DNA from: DATFFO01 sp035250025
Lineage (GTDB): Bacteria > Actinomycetota > Acidimicrobiia > Spongiisociales > ZC4RG35
Reading direction: 5' to 3'
DNA: 34,546 nucleotides
NCBI GenBank assembly: GCA_035250025.1
Contig: DATFFO010000140.1
Coordinates: forward strand, 1 to 34,546
The position numbers were made by a program, and so were the translations under genes. The notes beneath the pieces were generated by a model that searched no databases, was not told the DNA's origin, and saw nothing but the letters and a program-made list of their open reading frames with translations. Each line of letters opens with the position of its first letter. The stretch's first letter is position 1. Shown piece by piece: positions 23,200-30,831 of this stretch.

Positions 23200-23895
23200 A
23201 TGATCCGACTTCAGGACGTAACCAAGGTCTATGAGGGCGGCACCGTCGCCGTCCGCGACGTCTCCCTTGAAATCCCCAAGGGCGAGTTCGTGTTCCTCGT
23301 GGGACCGTCGGGGTCAGGCAAATCCACCCTCATCCGCCTCATGCTGAGAGAAGAAGGCGTCACCCGGGGCAACATCTTCGTGGCCGGCAAGGACATCACC
23401 GCCCTTCCCGGATGGAAGGTGCCCTTTCTCCGCCGATCTATCGGCACGGTGTTCCAGGACTTCAAGTTGCTGCCCAACAAGACAGTCGGGGAGAACGTGG
23501 CCTTCGCCCTCGAGGTGCTGGGCAGACCCCGCTCGGTGATCGGCCCCCAGGTCACCCAGGTGCTGGATCTCGTCGGCCTCGACGACAAGGCCGGCCGTTA
23601 TCCCCGCCAGCTCTCCGGTGGCGAGCAGCAGCGGGTGTCGGTTGCCCGCGCCTTCGTGAACCGTCCCCCGATCATGCTGTGCGACGAGCCCACCGGGAAC
23701 CTCGACCCGGCCACCTCGGTCGGCATCATGAAGCTGCTCGATCGCATCAACCGCACCGGCACCACCGTGGTCATGGCCACCCATGACCACGCCATCGTGG
23801 ATGCCATGCAGCGCCGGGTGGTCCAGCTCGCCGACGGCAACGTCATCCGCGATGAGGTGTCCGGCCGTTACGAGACGGTCGGTGGTGAGGCATGA
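23200..23895 (+). CDS. ftsE: Cell division ATP-binding protein FtsE
   Basis: 231-residue ABC ATPase that works with FtsX at the division septum or side wall, where ATP hydrolysis switches a cell-wall hydrolase on. Walker A GPSGSGKST (35-43), Q-loop VFQDFKLLP, signature LSGGEQQR (138-145) and Walker B IMLCDEPTGNLD (158-169) are intact, with an H-loop THDH. ATG 23200 is the family start; no strong ribosome site. It overlaps ftsX by ATGA and begins a four-gene coupled cluster (ftsE, ftsX, peptidase, smpB). Confidence 0.96.
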   Translation: MIRLQDVTKVYEGGTVAVRDVSLEIPKGEFVFLVGPSGSGKSTLIRLMLREEGVTRGNIFVAGKDITALPGWKVPFLRRSIGTVFQDFKLLPNKTVGENVAFALEVLGRPRSVIGPQVTQVLDLVGLDDKAGRYPRQLSGGEQQRVSVARAFVNRPPIMLCDEPTGNLDPATSVGIMKLLDRINRTGTTVVMATHDHAIVDAMQRRVVQLADGNVIRDEVSGRYETVGGEA

Positions 23896-24833
23896 GCCGG
23901 GTCGGATTCCTCGTCCGCGAGGCACTCGTCAACCTGCGCCGCAACCTTCTCGTCGTCACGGGGGCGGTCCTGGCGGTGTTCGTTTCCCTGTTCCTCGCCT
24001 TCGGTGCCCTCGCCTTCAGCCAGCTCGTCGACCTCAACACCGCGAAGTGGAAGGAGGGCGTCCACATCATCGCCTTCCTCAACGATGCCGGTCGTGACGG
24101 CGTGCCGGCCGACGCCCACCAGACGCTCCTGGCTGAAGTTCAGAATTGGGACGAGGTGCGGACCGCCTTCTACATCGACAAGACGGCGGCATACCGCGAG
24201 TACCAGGAGATCTTCGCCAACGACCCCGACCTCCTCGAGATCCTTGAGAACCCGTCGGTGCTGCCCGCTTCCATCCGCATCGAGCTCAACGACCTCGACC
24301 TCTACGAGACCGTCGAGTTCCGTCTCAACCAGCAGCCGGCTCTGATCCAGAAGATCTCGTCGGCCGCCCAGGAGATCGAACAGATCTCCGCCCTTTCCCG
24401 CGCCCTGCACCTGCTGGCGATCGGCCTGTCGGTTGTGCTGGGCGTGTGTGCCGTCATCCTCATTGCCAACACCATCCGCCTCGCCATCTACGCCCGCCGC
24501 GACGAGGTGTCGATCATGAAGCTCGTCGGTGCCTCCAACTGGTTCATTCGGGTCCCCTTCCTCCTCGAGGGACTGATCGAGGGCATTGTCGGCGCGGTTC
24601 TGGCGGTGTTCTCGATCTGGGTCGCGGCCCGCACCCTGGCGGGGGCGGCGGTCGGGTTCCGTCTCTTCAATCTGGAAATACCGGGAGACTTCTTCCTGCG
24701 CTGGGGAGTCGTGTTCCTGTTCTTCGGGGCGGCTGCCGGGGTGATCGGAAGCCTTCTGGGCTTGAGCCGATACCTCCGTGAAGCCGACGGCGGACGCCCT
24801 GCCGGTGCAAGGCGGGCGCTCGAGCCGGTGTGA
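23892..24833 (+). CDS. ftsX: Cell division protein FtsX
   Basis: 313 residues: a cytoplasmic N-terminus, membrane helix 1 (about 20-45), an extracytoplasmic domain (about 46-170) that in relatives binds the partner hydrolase, then three helices (about 175-295) with the FtsX-specific loop YARRDEVSIMKLVGASNWFIR between helices 2 and 3. It has no ATPase of its own; FtsE provides it. It is translationally coupled to FtsE upstream and to the M23 peptidase downstream. The C-terminal tail is short and basic. Confidence 0.95.
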   Translation: MSRVGFLVREALVNLRRNLLVVTGAVLAVFVSLFLAFGALAFSQLVDLNTAKWKEGVHIIAFLNDAGRDGVPADAHQTLLAEVQNWDEVRTAFYIDKTAAYREYQEIFANDPDLLEILENPSVLPASIRIELNDLDLYETVEFRLNQQPALIQKISSAAQEIEQISALSRALHLLAIGLSVVLGVCAVILIANTIRLAIYARRDEVSIMKLVGASNWFIRVPFLLEGLIEGIVGAVLAVFSIWVAARTLAGAAVGFRLFNLEIPGDFFLRWGVVFLFFGAAAGVIGSLLGLSRYLREADGGRPAGARRALEPV

Positions 24834-26020
24834 TGCGCCGCCGCATCTTCCTCCTGGCGGTTCTGATCGGGTCGGCCCTTCTCGTCGGGGGGAACGCCTG
24901 GGGCAACACCGAGTCCGAGCTCCAGGAAGTCAAGGACCAGATCGATGCCCTCAGCGCCGAGATCGGCGCCGCCCAGGCCGAGAAGACGGCGGCGGCCGAG
25001 TCGGTGCTGGCCGCCAAGAACCAGTTGGCCGACCTGGTCGGCCAGGTCCAGGTGGCCCAGGGAGTCCTCGACTCGATCGAGGCTGACATCGCCGCCGAGG
25101 AGGTGGAGCTGGCCAGGGTCCAGGGTCTGCTCGACCATTTCACGGCCGCCCTCGCCACCACCCAGCTGAAGGTCTCCGATACCAAGGAAGCCCTCTCGGT
25201 TCAGGTCGTCGAGCTGTACATGAACGCCTCGCTCGACGGCACCCGACTGTTCGGCTTCGCCGACGCCGAGGAGGCCACGATCGGCTTCGCTTACGTCGAC
25301 GGACTCAGGGGCGACAGCACGACCCTCCTGAACCAGCTCGACATCCTCGAGGCCGAAGAGGAGCGGCAACAGGGCATCCTCACCGACCAGCGGGGCTTGA
25401 AGGAGGAGTTGCTGGCCGAGCTCGACAACAAGCAAGCCGCTCAGGTCGAAGAGGTCGCCCGCGTCGACAGTCTCAAGGCGCAGGCGGCCCAGGCGGCCGC
25501 CGAAGCCGAGTCCCTCGTCGTCTCCATCACCGCCCAGATCGCCGCGTTCGAGGAGCACAAGGACGGGCTGGAGGCCGACGCCGCCGCCCTGGAGAAGGAA
25601 CTGGCGGCTCGCCCTGCTACCGGCACGCCCCCGGCCAGTGGATTGATGCGGCCCGTCCCCGGCGGTGTCAGCTCGGGTTTCGGCTACCGGATACACCCGA
25701 TCTTCGGCACGAAGAAGCTCCACACCGGCTGGGACATGAGCGCCTCGTCGGGTGACCCGATCGTGGCCGCCGCCGATGGCGTCGTGGTCTCCGCCGGCAC
25801 CCGAGGCGGCTACGGGAACGCCGTCGTGATCGACCACGGCGGTGGGTTGGCCACGCTCTATGCCCACCAGTCGTCGATCGCCGTCTCGACCGGGGCCTCG
25901 GTGAGCCAGGGCCAGGTGATCGGATATGTCGGTTGCACGGGTTACTGCACCGGCTCCCACCTCCATTTCGAGGTGCGGCTGGGTGGCAGCCCCGTCGACC
26001 CGTCGGGGTACATGGGATGA
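24833..26020 (+). CDS. Secreted M23 metallopeptidase with coiled coil, likely FtsEX-activated
   Basis: The 395-residue protein has a signal peptide (1 to about 24, MRRRIFLLAVLIGSALLVGG), two coiled-coil stretches (about 26-125 and 160-260), a Pro/Thr linker and a LytM/M23 domain (270-395). Zinc ligands His297, Asp301 (HTGWD) and His378, and catalytic His345 (YAHQS) and His376 (HLHFEVR), are all present, so it should cut peptidoglycan peptides. That differs from EnvC, the E. coli FtsEX partner, which has a degenerate M23 site and activates amidases. Cys368 and Cys372 may form a disulfide. GTG 24830 and ATG 24833 are adjacent in-frame starts. It overlaps smpB by ATGA. Confidence 0.9.
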   Translation: MRRRIFLLAVLIGSALLVGGNAWGNTESELQEVKDQIDALSAEIGAAQAEKTAAAESVLAAKNQLADLVGQVQVAQGVLDSIEADIAAEEVELARVQGLLDHFTAALATTQLKVSDTKEALSVQVVELYMNASLDGTRLFGFADAEEATIGFAYVDGLRGDSTTLLNQLDILEAEEERQQGILTDQRGLKEELLAELDNKQAAQVEEVARVDSLKAQAAQAAAEAESLVVSITAQIAAFEEHKDGLEADAAALEKELAARPATGTPPASGLMRPVPGGVSSGFGYRIHPIFGTKKLHTGWDMSASSGDPIVAAADGVVVSAGTRGGYGNAVVIDHGGGLATLYAHQSSIAVSTGASVSQGQVIGYVGCTGYCTGSHLHFEVRLGGSPVDPSGYMG

Positions 26021-26508
26021 CCTCCAAGAAGAGCGGCGGGTCGGAGGCGCCGCAGTCCGAGTTGAAGGTGCTGGCAACCAATCGGCGGGCTCGCCACGAC
26101 TTCGACATCATCGACGACTGGGAGGCGGGGATCGTCCTCACCGGCTCCGAGGTCAAGAGCATGCGAGCCGGCAAGGCCAACCTGAAGGACAGCTTCGGCC
26201 ACATTCGAGACGGGGAGATGTGGTTGGTGGGGGCGTACATCGGCCCCTACGACTACGCCCGCGAAGGCGGCCACGACCCCGAGCGCAGCCGCAAGCTCCT
26301 TCTCCACCGCCACCAGATCGATCGCATCGCCGGAACCCTCGCCGAGAAGGGGTTGACCCTCGTCCCCATGCGTCTCTACTTCAGGGATGGCAAGGCGAAG
26401 ATCCAGATCGGGTTGGGCAAGGGGAAGCGGACCATCGACAAGCGCGCCGACCTCAAGAAGAAGGAGCACGAGCGCGAGATGCAGCGCGCCCGCCGCCGGG
26501 CCCGTTGA
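26017..26508 (+). CDS. smpB: SsrA-binding protein SmpB
   Basis: SmpB carries tmRNA into stalled ribosomes for trans-translation. The 163-residue protein has the beta-barrel signatures NRRARHDF, TGSEVKSMRAGKANLKD and GAYIGPYDYAR, the LLLHRHQI segment, and the basic tail IDKRADLKKKEHEREMQRARRRAR that folds into the mRNA channel. ATG 26017 overlaps the peptidase stop (ATGA). The frame is open upstream, but the family N-terminus starts near here. Its partner RNA is encoded 0.9 kb downstream on the same strand, with one reverse-strand gene between them. Confidence 0.96.
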   Translation: MTSKKSGGSEAPQSELKVLATNRRARHDFDIIDDWEAGIVLTGSEVKSMRAGKANLKDSFGHIRDGEMWLVGAYIGPYDYAREGGHDPERSRKLLLHRHQIDRIAGTLAEKGLTLVPMRLYFRDGKAKIQIGLGKGKRTIDKRADLKKKEHEREMQRARRRAR

Positions 26509-26563
26509 GGCCCTGCTCCCGCTTCGTTGAGAGTGCCTGCGACACCACTGGCGGTAGGCGCAT

Positions 26564-26607
26564 GCACACTGAACCAGCGCCCTGGCCCGCCCCCTCATTC
26601 AGTGTGC
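26564..26607. repeat. 10-bp inverted repeat with a third half-site between smpB and the repeat-protein gene
   Basis: GCACACTGAA (26564-26573) and TTCAGTGTGC (26598-26607) are perfect inverted arms around a 24-nt C-rich loop. A direct near-copy of the left arm with its flank, CATGCACACCGAAC, lies at 26632-26645. The spacer 26509-26674 has no gene. As the flanking genes converge, a terminator is possible but there is no U-tract; a protein-binding site is equally possible. Confidence 0.5.
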
Positions 26608-26674
26608 TTGGGACGACAATGATCGTCGCTCCATGCACACCGAACGGTCGGGTTCCTCGCCACGACAGCCCCGG

Positions 26675-27343
26675 TCAGGGCTTGCCGTTACCGCCATTTC
26701 CCGCCCAAGGGGGCTTGCCCTTGCCTTCGGGTGGCCCGGCATCGTCTGGTTTGCCGTTGCCGTCGGGTGGCCCGGCGTCGTCCGGCTTGCCGTTGCCTTC
26801 TGGCGGTCCGGCGTGGTCCGGCTTACCGCACGTGGTCTCGGTGACCGTGAGCTCGGCGGAGGTGGCGCCCTCGTCGGGCACCTCGTCGGAGTCGGCGGCT
26901 TCGGAGACGGTGACCTGCTGATCGCCCTGGCCGTAATCCGACTGGGCGATGATGCGAACGAAGCACCCCACTCCTCCTTCGTAGCCAGACTCCTTCAGCG
27001 CCTGGACGAAGTTAGAGACGACCGAGCCGTGGTTGACCTGGCCTTGAGGTCCGGTCACGTCGGTCACATTGAAAGAGCAATCCCCCTCGACCCCATCGAC
27101 CGTGACATCGCCGGCCTCGGAAACCTCGTAGACGAATTCACCATCCTCGGTGCCTTCGCCCAGCTCACAGGCGTCGTCAGCCTCGGTGTCGAGAACCGCC
27201 GCCCACAGCAGCTGCATAGCGCCCGGGTCGTAGCCGTGGATCAGCGCCCGATCCGCCGAGTCGAGCTCGGCGGCGGCGCCGGGCACCGCCAACACCAGGC
27301 ACCCGCCGAGCAACAGCCCGAGCACCGTCATCCTTTTCCGCAT
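26675..27343 (-). CDS. Secreted protein of unknown function with C-terminal Gly/Pro repeats
   Basis: 222 residues. A signal peptide (1-25) ends AVPGAAA before ELDSADR; LLGGC inside it resembles a lipobox, but the hydrophobic stretch continues, so ordinary cleavage is more likely. The middle domain (about 26-170) has four cysteines and short acidic segments. The C-terminus holds three 12-residue repeats of the type GKPDDAGPPEGN followed by degenerate GKP units, encoded by 36-bp tandem repeats. I do not recognise the family. Such flexible repeats often lie at or in the wall. ATG 27343 has AGGGGG about 9 nt upstream. It stands alone on the reverse strand between smpB and ssrA. Confidence 0.7.
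   Translation of the reverse strand: MRKRMTVLGLLLGGCLVLAVPGAAAELDSADRALIHGYDPGAMQLLWAAVLDTEADDACELGEGTEDGEFVYEVSEAGDVTVDGVEGDCSFNVTDVTGPQGQVNHGSVVSNFVQALKESGYEGGVGCFVRIIAQSDYGQGDQQVTVSEAADSDEVPDEGATSAELTVTETTCGKPDHAGPPEGNGKPDDAGPPDGNGKPDDAGPPEGKGKPPWAGNGGNGKP
26712..26819. repeat. Three 36-bp tandem repeats in a coding region
   Basis: Units at 26712-26747, 26748-26783 and 26784-26819 begin GGCTTGCC, GGTTTGCC and GGCTTGCC and are nearly identical; each codes on the reverse strand for one 12-residue GKPDDAGPPEGN-type repeat. A partial fourth unit starts at 26820. Copy number may vary between strains. Confidence 0.8.
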
Positions 27344-27422
27344 CCGAGATACCCCCTGGGTTCGTATGCCACAGCAGTCCTCACGGAGAGTGGCCCGTTA
27401 CTCCCTTTGTTGGAGGTTCGGG

Positions 27423-27428
27423 TACAAT
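27423..27428 (+). promoter_or_regulatory. -10 box (TACAAT) of the tmRNA gene
   Basis: TACAAT in a GGGTACAATG context; transcription would start near 27435, about 8 nt before the mature 5' end, which RNase P would trim. The -35 region is not recognisable. Confidence 0.5.
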
Positions 27429-27442
27429 GTCGAGACACCCAT

Positions 27443-27803
27443 GGGGGTGAATTGGATTCGACGTTGAGTGTTGAAGCGTCGGAAGCGAGCCGGGGAATCC
27501 GGATGCCCCGTTAAATAGCCGGAACCAACAATAAGTGCCGAAGACAACTTCGCACTGGCTGCCTGATTAACACTCAGTAGCAACCCGTCTGCCCGGTGGG
27601 CTCCCGCACCACCGGTGACAGGCGTCGCTTCGCGGGATGCGTCCGCCGGGGTCCGGGACCGGCGGGCAAAGACAACTCCGGATAGGGCGAAGGGGCCTGT
27701 GCCATCAGCATCCCATCGTCCGAAAGCTCGCTGATGGCTGCGCTCGGAGATGCCGACGCGGATGGCTCAGCGGACCGGGGTTCGACTCCCCGCACCTCCA
27801 CAA
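27443..27803 (+). ncRNA. ssrA: Transfer-messenger RNA (tmRNA)
   Basis: The 5' end GGGGGTG (27443-27449) pairs with CACCTCC (27793-27799) as the acceptor stem, with one G-U pair as in E. coli. ATTGGATTCGAC near the 5' end and GGGGTTCGACTCCCC near the 3' end are the tRNA-like D-loop equivalent and T-arm. A tag frame lies at 27537-27566, and GC-rich stems after it correspond to the pseudoknots. The discriminator A (27800) is followed by CAA, so CCA is not fully encoded and must be added after transcription. Trans-translation frees stalled ribosomes and tags the peptide for proteolysis; its partner SmpB is encoded just upstream. A terminator follows. Confidence 0.95.
27537..27566 (+). other. tmRNA tag reading frame
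   Basis: GCC GAA GAC AAC TTC GCA CTG GCT GCC TGA encodes AEDNFALAA, ending in the LAA degradation signal. The resume codon GCC is placed after ATAAGT, similar in position to the TAGTC before the E. coli resume codon. With the alanine charged on tmRNA, the tag would be A-AEDNFALAA. Confidence 0.8.
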
Positions 27804-27805
27804 CT

Positions 27806-27828
27806 AAAAGGCCGCGAGGCCCGTTTTT
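27806..27828 (+). terminator. Intrinsic terminator of ssrA
   Basis: AAAA, then GGCC-GCGA-GGCC hairpin (27810-27821), then CG and TTTTT (27824-27828). This is the only hairpin in the window with a clear U-tract, placed 10 nt after the tmRNA 3' end. Confidence 0.8.
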
Positions 27829-27829
27829 G

Positions 27830-27866
27830 GCGCATCAGGAGCACCGTTTACGACGGATCGATGCGC
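27830..27866. terminator. Possible terminator of the reverse-strand lipoprotein gene
   Basis: GCGCATC (27830-27836) and GATGCGC (27860-27866) are perfect inverted arms around 23 nt, 25 nt downstream of the lipoprotein stop. No U-tract follows on the reverse strand other than the ssrA terminator's complement. Confidence 0.3.
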
Positions 27867-27891
27867 GAAAAGCTGGGGTCTCAGGGAGATC

Positions 27892-28608
27892 TCAGGAGCA
27901 GGCCTCCACGTAGCTCACGATGGGTTCCATCCCGGCGTGGATGGCGGTGATCGCCTCGCCGTCGGTCTCGAAGATGTAGCGGCTGTCCTCAGGCCCCACG
28001 ACGAGGTACTCACCACCGTCGACGTAGAAGTGGGGCTGGCGGTCGGTGATCGAGTCTCCCAGGGCGGCCTCGGCCTCGGCGACGGGCATCCCCACCTCGA
28101 CCCCGTTCGCGCTGACCCAACCGGGCGCCTCGGTCGAGACCCTTCCCACCACCAGGTTCTGGCGGCTGTCGACGGGTTCGTCCGTGAGGGTGGAGGCGAT
28201 GAAGTAGGTGCCGCCGACTTCGGGAAGCTGAAGTACGAGGCACGACGTCGGATCTCCGCCCAGCTCGTCGAACGCGCCGCCGATCCTGCTCTCGTTCTCG
28301 GCGATCGTCTCACCAACCCTGACCTCCCAGAACCCGGCGGGGGACAGGACCTCGTCCGCCGGAGCGGGAGTCGTCCCGGCGGATGCGGTGGTGCTGGTGG
28401 TCGGGGCGGAGGACGTGGTCGTGGTCGTTGGTTGGGTCGAGCTGGTTGTCGACGTCGAAGGGGATGTCGAGGTAGGTGTCGACGTGGATGTCGTGGGCTC
28501 GGCCGTGGTCGTGGTGGTCTCGGTAGTGGTCGCGGTGGCGCCGGGATCGCTGCCCGTCCCACACCCGGCGGCCAACAGCGTTACGACGATGACGAGGACT
28601 CTCTTCAT
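27892..28608 (-). CDS. Lipoprotein with Thr/Ser-rich linker
   Basis: 238 residues. The signal peptide ends in lipobox LLAAGC with Cys16, followed by a linker of almost only Thr, Ser and Pro (about 23-83) typical of wall-spanning or glycosylated linkers in this lineage, and a C-terminal domain (about 88-238) with GVEVGMPVAEAEAAL, YIFETDGEAITAIHAG and a final Cys. The family of this domain is not known to me; similar lipoproteins with the V-G-M-x-x-x-E-A motif are common in actinobacteria. ATG 28608 is chosen over the open frame to 29304 because the signal peptide starts there and AGGGGG lies about 7 nt upstream. It has its own promoter. Confidence 0.8.
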   Translation of the reverse strand: MKRVLVIVVTLLAAGCGTGSDPGATATTTETTTTTAEPTTSTSTPTSTSPSTSTTSSTQPTTTTTSSAPTTSTTASAGTTPAPADEVLSPAGFWEVRVGETIAENESRIGGAFDELGGDPTSCLVLQLPEVGGTYFIASTLTDEPVDSRQNLVVGRVSTEAPGWVSANGVEVGMPVAEAEAALGDSITDRQPHFYVDGGEYLVVGPEDSRYIFETDGEAITAIHAGMEPIVSYVEACS

Positions 28609-28637
28609 GCTTTCCCCCTGGGGCAGTCTTGTCTTCC

Positions 28638-28665
28638 ACCGTAGACGCAGGGATGCGGCTGTCAG
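28638..28665 (-). promoter_or_regulatory. Promoter of the Thr-rich lipoprotein gene
   Basis: On the reverse strand CTGACA (28665-28660) and TACGGT (28643-28638) are 16 nt apart, close to the sigma-70 consensus. Transcription would start near 28631, giving a leader of about 23 nt with the AGGGGG ribosome site. Its presence makes the gene independent of the SGNH gene upstream. Confidence 0.5.
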
Positions 28666-28759
28666 TTCTGAGGTGATGGCCGGCGCGCCGGATGCCGCGG
28701 GGTGCCTAACCGTCCGCGTCGTCCGGGCGAGGCGGAGCCCCGCTACGTGGCGGGTCCGG

Positions 28760-29548
28760 CTATTGGCCTTCGATCGCCAGGTGGGCTGACTCGAGCATGG
28801 CTCGCGCCGCGGTCTCCTCCAGGGGACCCCACCAGGCGAACTCCCGAGGATCGATGTCGCTGATGGTGGCGGCGATGACTGCGGCGGCGAGGTAGCTGCC
28901 GGACGGATTGGGGTGGTAGCCGTCGTCGGCATGGAGCGGGACCGATGATCCGGAGGTGAAGTGGGCTCGCCACGCCTCACCGGCAGGCGCCACGTCACCG
29001 GCGTAGCGCACCGCGAGGTCGGAATACGTGGCCGTGATGGCGTCCTGCATGCTGGCGAAGCTCCCGTGCCCGACATCCTGGTTGCCTCCCCGGTGGGCCC
29101 AGGTTTGGAAGAAGACGATCTCGGCCCCACCTGCGGAAGCCATCTGAGCCAGCTGGCGGGCGGCGGGATAGGTCGACTCCTGCGCCACGCCGGGGTCGGC
29201 CGGAGCCATCGACTGCTCCTGCAGAACGACGAAGTCGTAATCGCCCTCTGACAGTGCGGTGGCCACCTCCGGCGAGCGAGCGTGGTCGGCCAGCCAGGCT
29301 CCACCTATGGCGATCATCTCAGTCGAGATCGCCATCCCGCCCGACGTAGCCAGTTCATCGACCATCGTCGGCAGGTCGTTGGAGAACGTGTGGCTGTTGC
29401 CGATGAACAGCACTCGCACCCCGCCGGTAAGTCGGTAGGCGAAGACGAGAGCCACGACGATGGCGATGATCAGGACTAGCCAGACGATGAGAAACGAGGA
29501 TTCCCTGCCCCGCGCTTGAGGAGGCGGTCGCAGCTCGGGCTCGGTCAC
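28760..29548 (-). CDS. Membrane-anchored SGNH hydrolase
   Basis: 262 residues with an N-terminal membrane helix (about 19-38) and an external SGNH/GDSL domain: block I FIGNSHTF (Ser52), VLQEQS block, and the catalytic Asp-x-x-His DGYHPNPSG (Asp209, His212). Relatives hydrolyse ester bonds, often removing acetyl groups from polysaccharides. The GTG start at 29546-29548 is 4 nt after the stop of the lyase gene, so the two form an operon; GAGGGC precedes it. De-esterification before polymer cutting by the neighbour would be a logical pair, but substrate is unproven. It is anchored, while the neighbour is secreted or wall-bound. Confidence 0.8.
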   Translation of the reverse strand: MTEPELRPPPQARGRESSFLIVWLVLIIAIVVALVFAYRLTGGVRVLFIGNSHTFSNDLPTMVDELATSGGMAISTEMIAIGGAWLADHARSPEVATALSEGDYDFVVLQEQSMAPADPGVAQESTYPAARQLAQMASAGGAEIVFFQTWAHRGGNQDVGHGSFASMQDAITATYSDLAVRYAGDVAPAGEAWRAHFTSGSSVPLHADDGYHPNPSGSYLAAAVIAATISDIDPREFAWWGPLEETAARAMLESAHLAIEGQ

Positions 29549-29552
29549 GCCC

Positions 29553-30746
29553 TCAGCCCGTCAGTCCAGCCCGGACAAGGAACGCGGCCATCTGCGCCCT
29601 TGTGACGGGCAGGTCGGGGCAGTAGAGGGTGTTGGCGGGGGGGTTGCAGCCCTTGGTGATGTCGGCGGAGGCGAGGGCGGCGATGTCGGCTTCGAAGGTG
29701 TGGCCGTTGGTGTCGGTGAACGTCCCGGGTGAGGGGGCGAGGTGGAGGGCGCGGACGAGGAAGGCGGCCATTTGCCCGCGGGTGACGGGCTGGTCGGGGC
29801 AGTAGAGGGTGTTGGCGGGCGGATTGCATCCTCGGGTGATTCCGGCGGCGGCGATCTTCTCGATGTCTGCCTGGTGGACCGAGTCGTCGTCGTCGGCGAA
29901 GGTGCCTTCCGCCGGTACCGGGGCATCGTCACAGCCAATCCTTTCCGGTCCCAACGCCAGGGAGTCGAAGTGGATCTCGTTGGCTTCGACGGAGGCATCG
30001 CCGCCGTAGTAGATGTCGAACCAGAAGCTGTCGACGTCCAGATGCCCTTCGTTGGCCCGCCGGAAGGCGATCCCGCCCTGATCGAAGGCGAGCTTGCCGT
30101 CGACCCATCCCTGGAGGTTGCCGTCGTGAGCACCGGGCGTGTTGAGGTCGATGCGTCCCTCGACGCAATACCACCTGCCATGGTCGAGGAGGGCGACCTC
30201 GTTGTCCCAGTCCCAGAGATCCCCCCTGTCGGGAGGAGAGTCCAGGTGGTAGACGTAGGAGCCGAGAAGCGTCTTGTCGTCGGGACCGTCGGGGTCGGGC
30301 TCGGCCAGCCCGTTGTAATCCCGCGAGAACATCATGCGAGCCGACCAGCATGGTTCGGTTGGGGTCGACGGGCGGTTGCCGAGGCAGTTGTAGGTATAGA
30401 GGTTGGCGGGGCCGGGAAGCTTGCCGCGGTTGCGGGGCTCGATGTAGAAGCCTTCGGGGAACTTGATCCAATAGCGCCAGTACAGCTCCTCGGGATCGCT
30501 CAGACCGTGGTCGGAGAACTCCCAATGGCCCGACGATCCCCAGTGGCCCCCCTCGGGGATGATCGACCTCGCCCCCGCCCCCTGGTGGCCCGAAGTGAGC
30601 GGTTGCATGTCGTAGACGACCCGGCTGAAGATCTTCGGGCCATCGACGAAGTCCTCGTCCAGCCACAGATCGTCGGCCCCGGAGGCGGGGACGGCGGCGG
30701 CGATCGCGAGACCGGCCAGAGCAAGGAGAGACAGGAGTCGACGCAT
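29553..30746 (-). CDS. Secreted polysaccharide-lyase-like protein with two SLH repeats
   Basis: 397 residues: signal peptide (1-23), a concanavalin-type beta-jelly-roll domain (about 25-275) with WRYWIKFPEGF, GKLPGPAN, RWYCVEGRIDLNTPG and WVDGKLAFDQGG, the pattern of polysaccharide lyase family 14-like domains acting on uronic-acid polymers, then two S-layer-homology repeats (about 283-395), each with ITxGCNPPANTLYCPD and VTRxQMAAFLVRA. The two repeats are about 180 bp apart and nearly identical in DNA over 50 bp. SLH domains usually bind wall polymer and come in threes. A TACGCT -10 box lies about 18 nt before ATG 30746; no clear ribosome site. Whether the lyase site is active cannot be judged from sequence alone. 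Confidence 0.75.
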   Translation of the reverse strand: MRRLLSLLALAGLAIAAAVPASGADDLWLDEDFVDGPKIFSRVVYDMQPLTSGHQGAGARSIIPEGGHWGSSGHWEFSDHGLSDPEELYWRYWIKFPEGFYIEPRNRGKLPGPANLYTYNCLGNRPSTPTEPCWSARMMFSRDYNGLAEPDPDGPDDKTLLGSYVYHLDSPPDRGDLWDWDNEVALLDHGRWYCVEGRIDLNTPGAHDGNLQGWVDGKLAFDQGGIAFRRANEGHLDVDSFWFDIYYGGDASVEANEIHFDSLALGPERIGCDDAPVPAEGTFADDDDSVHQADIEKIAAAGITRGCNPPANTLYCPDQPVTRGQMAAFLVRALHLAPSPGTFTDTNGHTFEADIAALASADITKGCNPPANTLYCPDLPVTRAQMAAFLVRAGLTG

Positions 30747-30831
30747 CAGTGGACTGTGTCGACGAGCGTAGGGCCGGCCTGAAGTGAAGCGTCATGGAGA
30801 GGGCCGCGCAGGAGCGGGCGATCGTCTCGCC

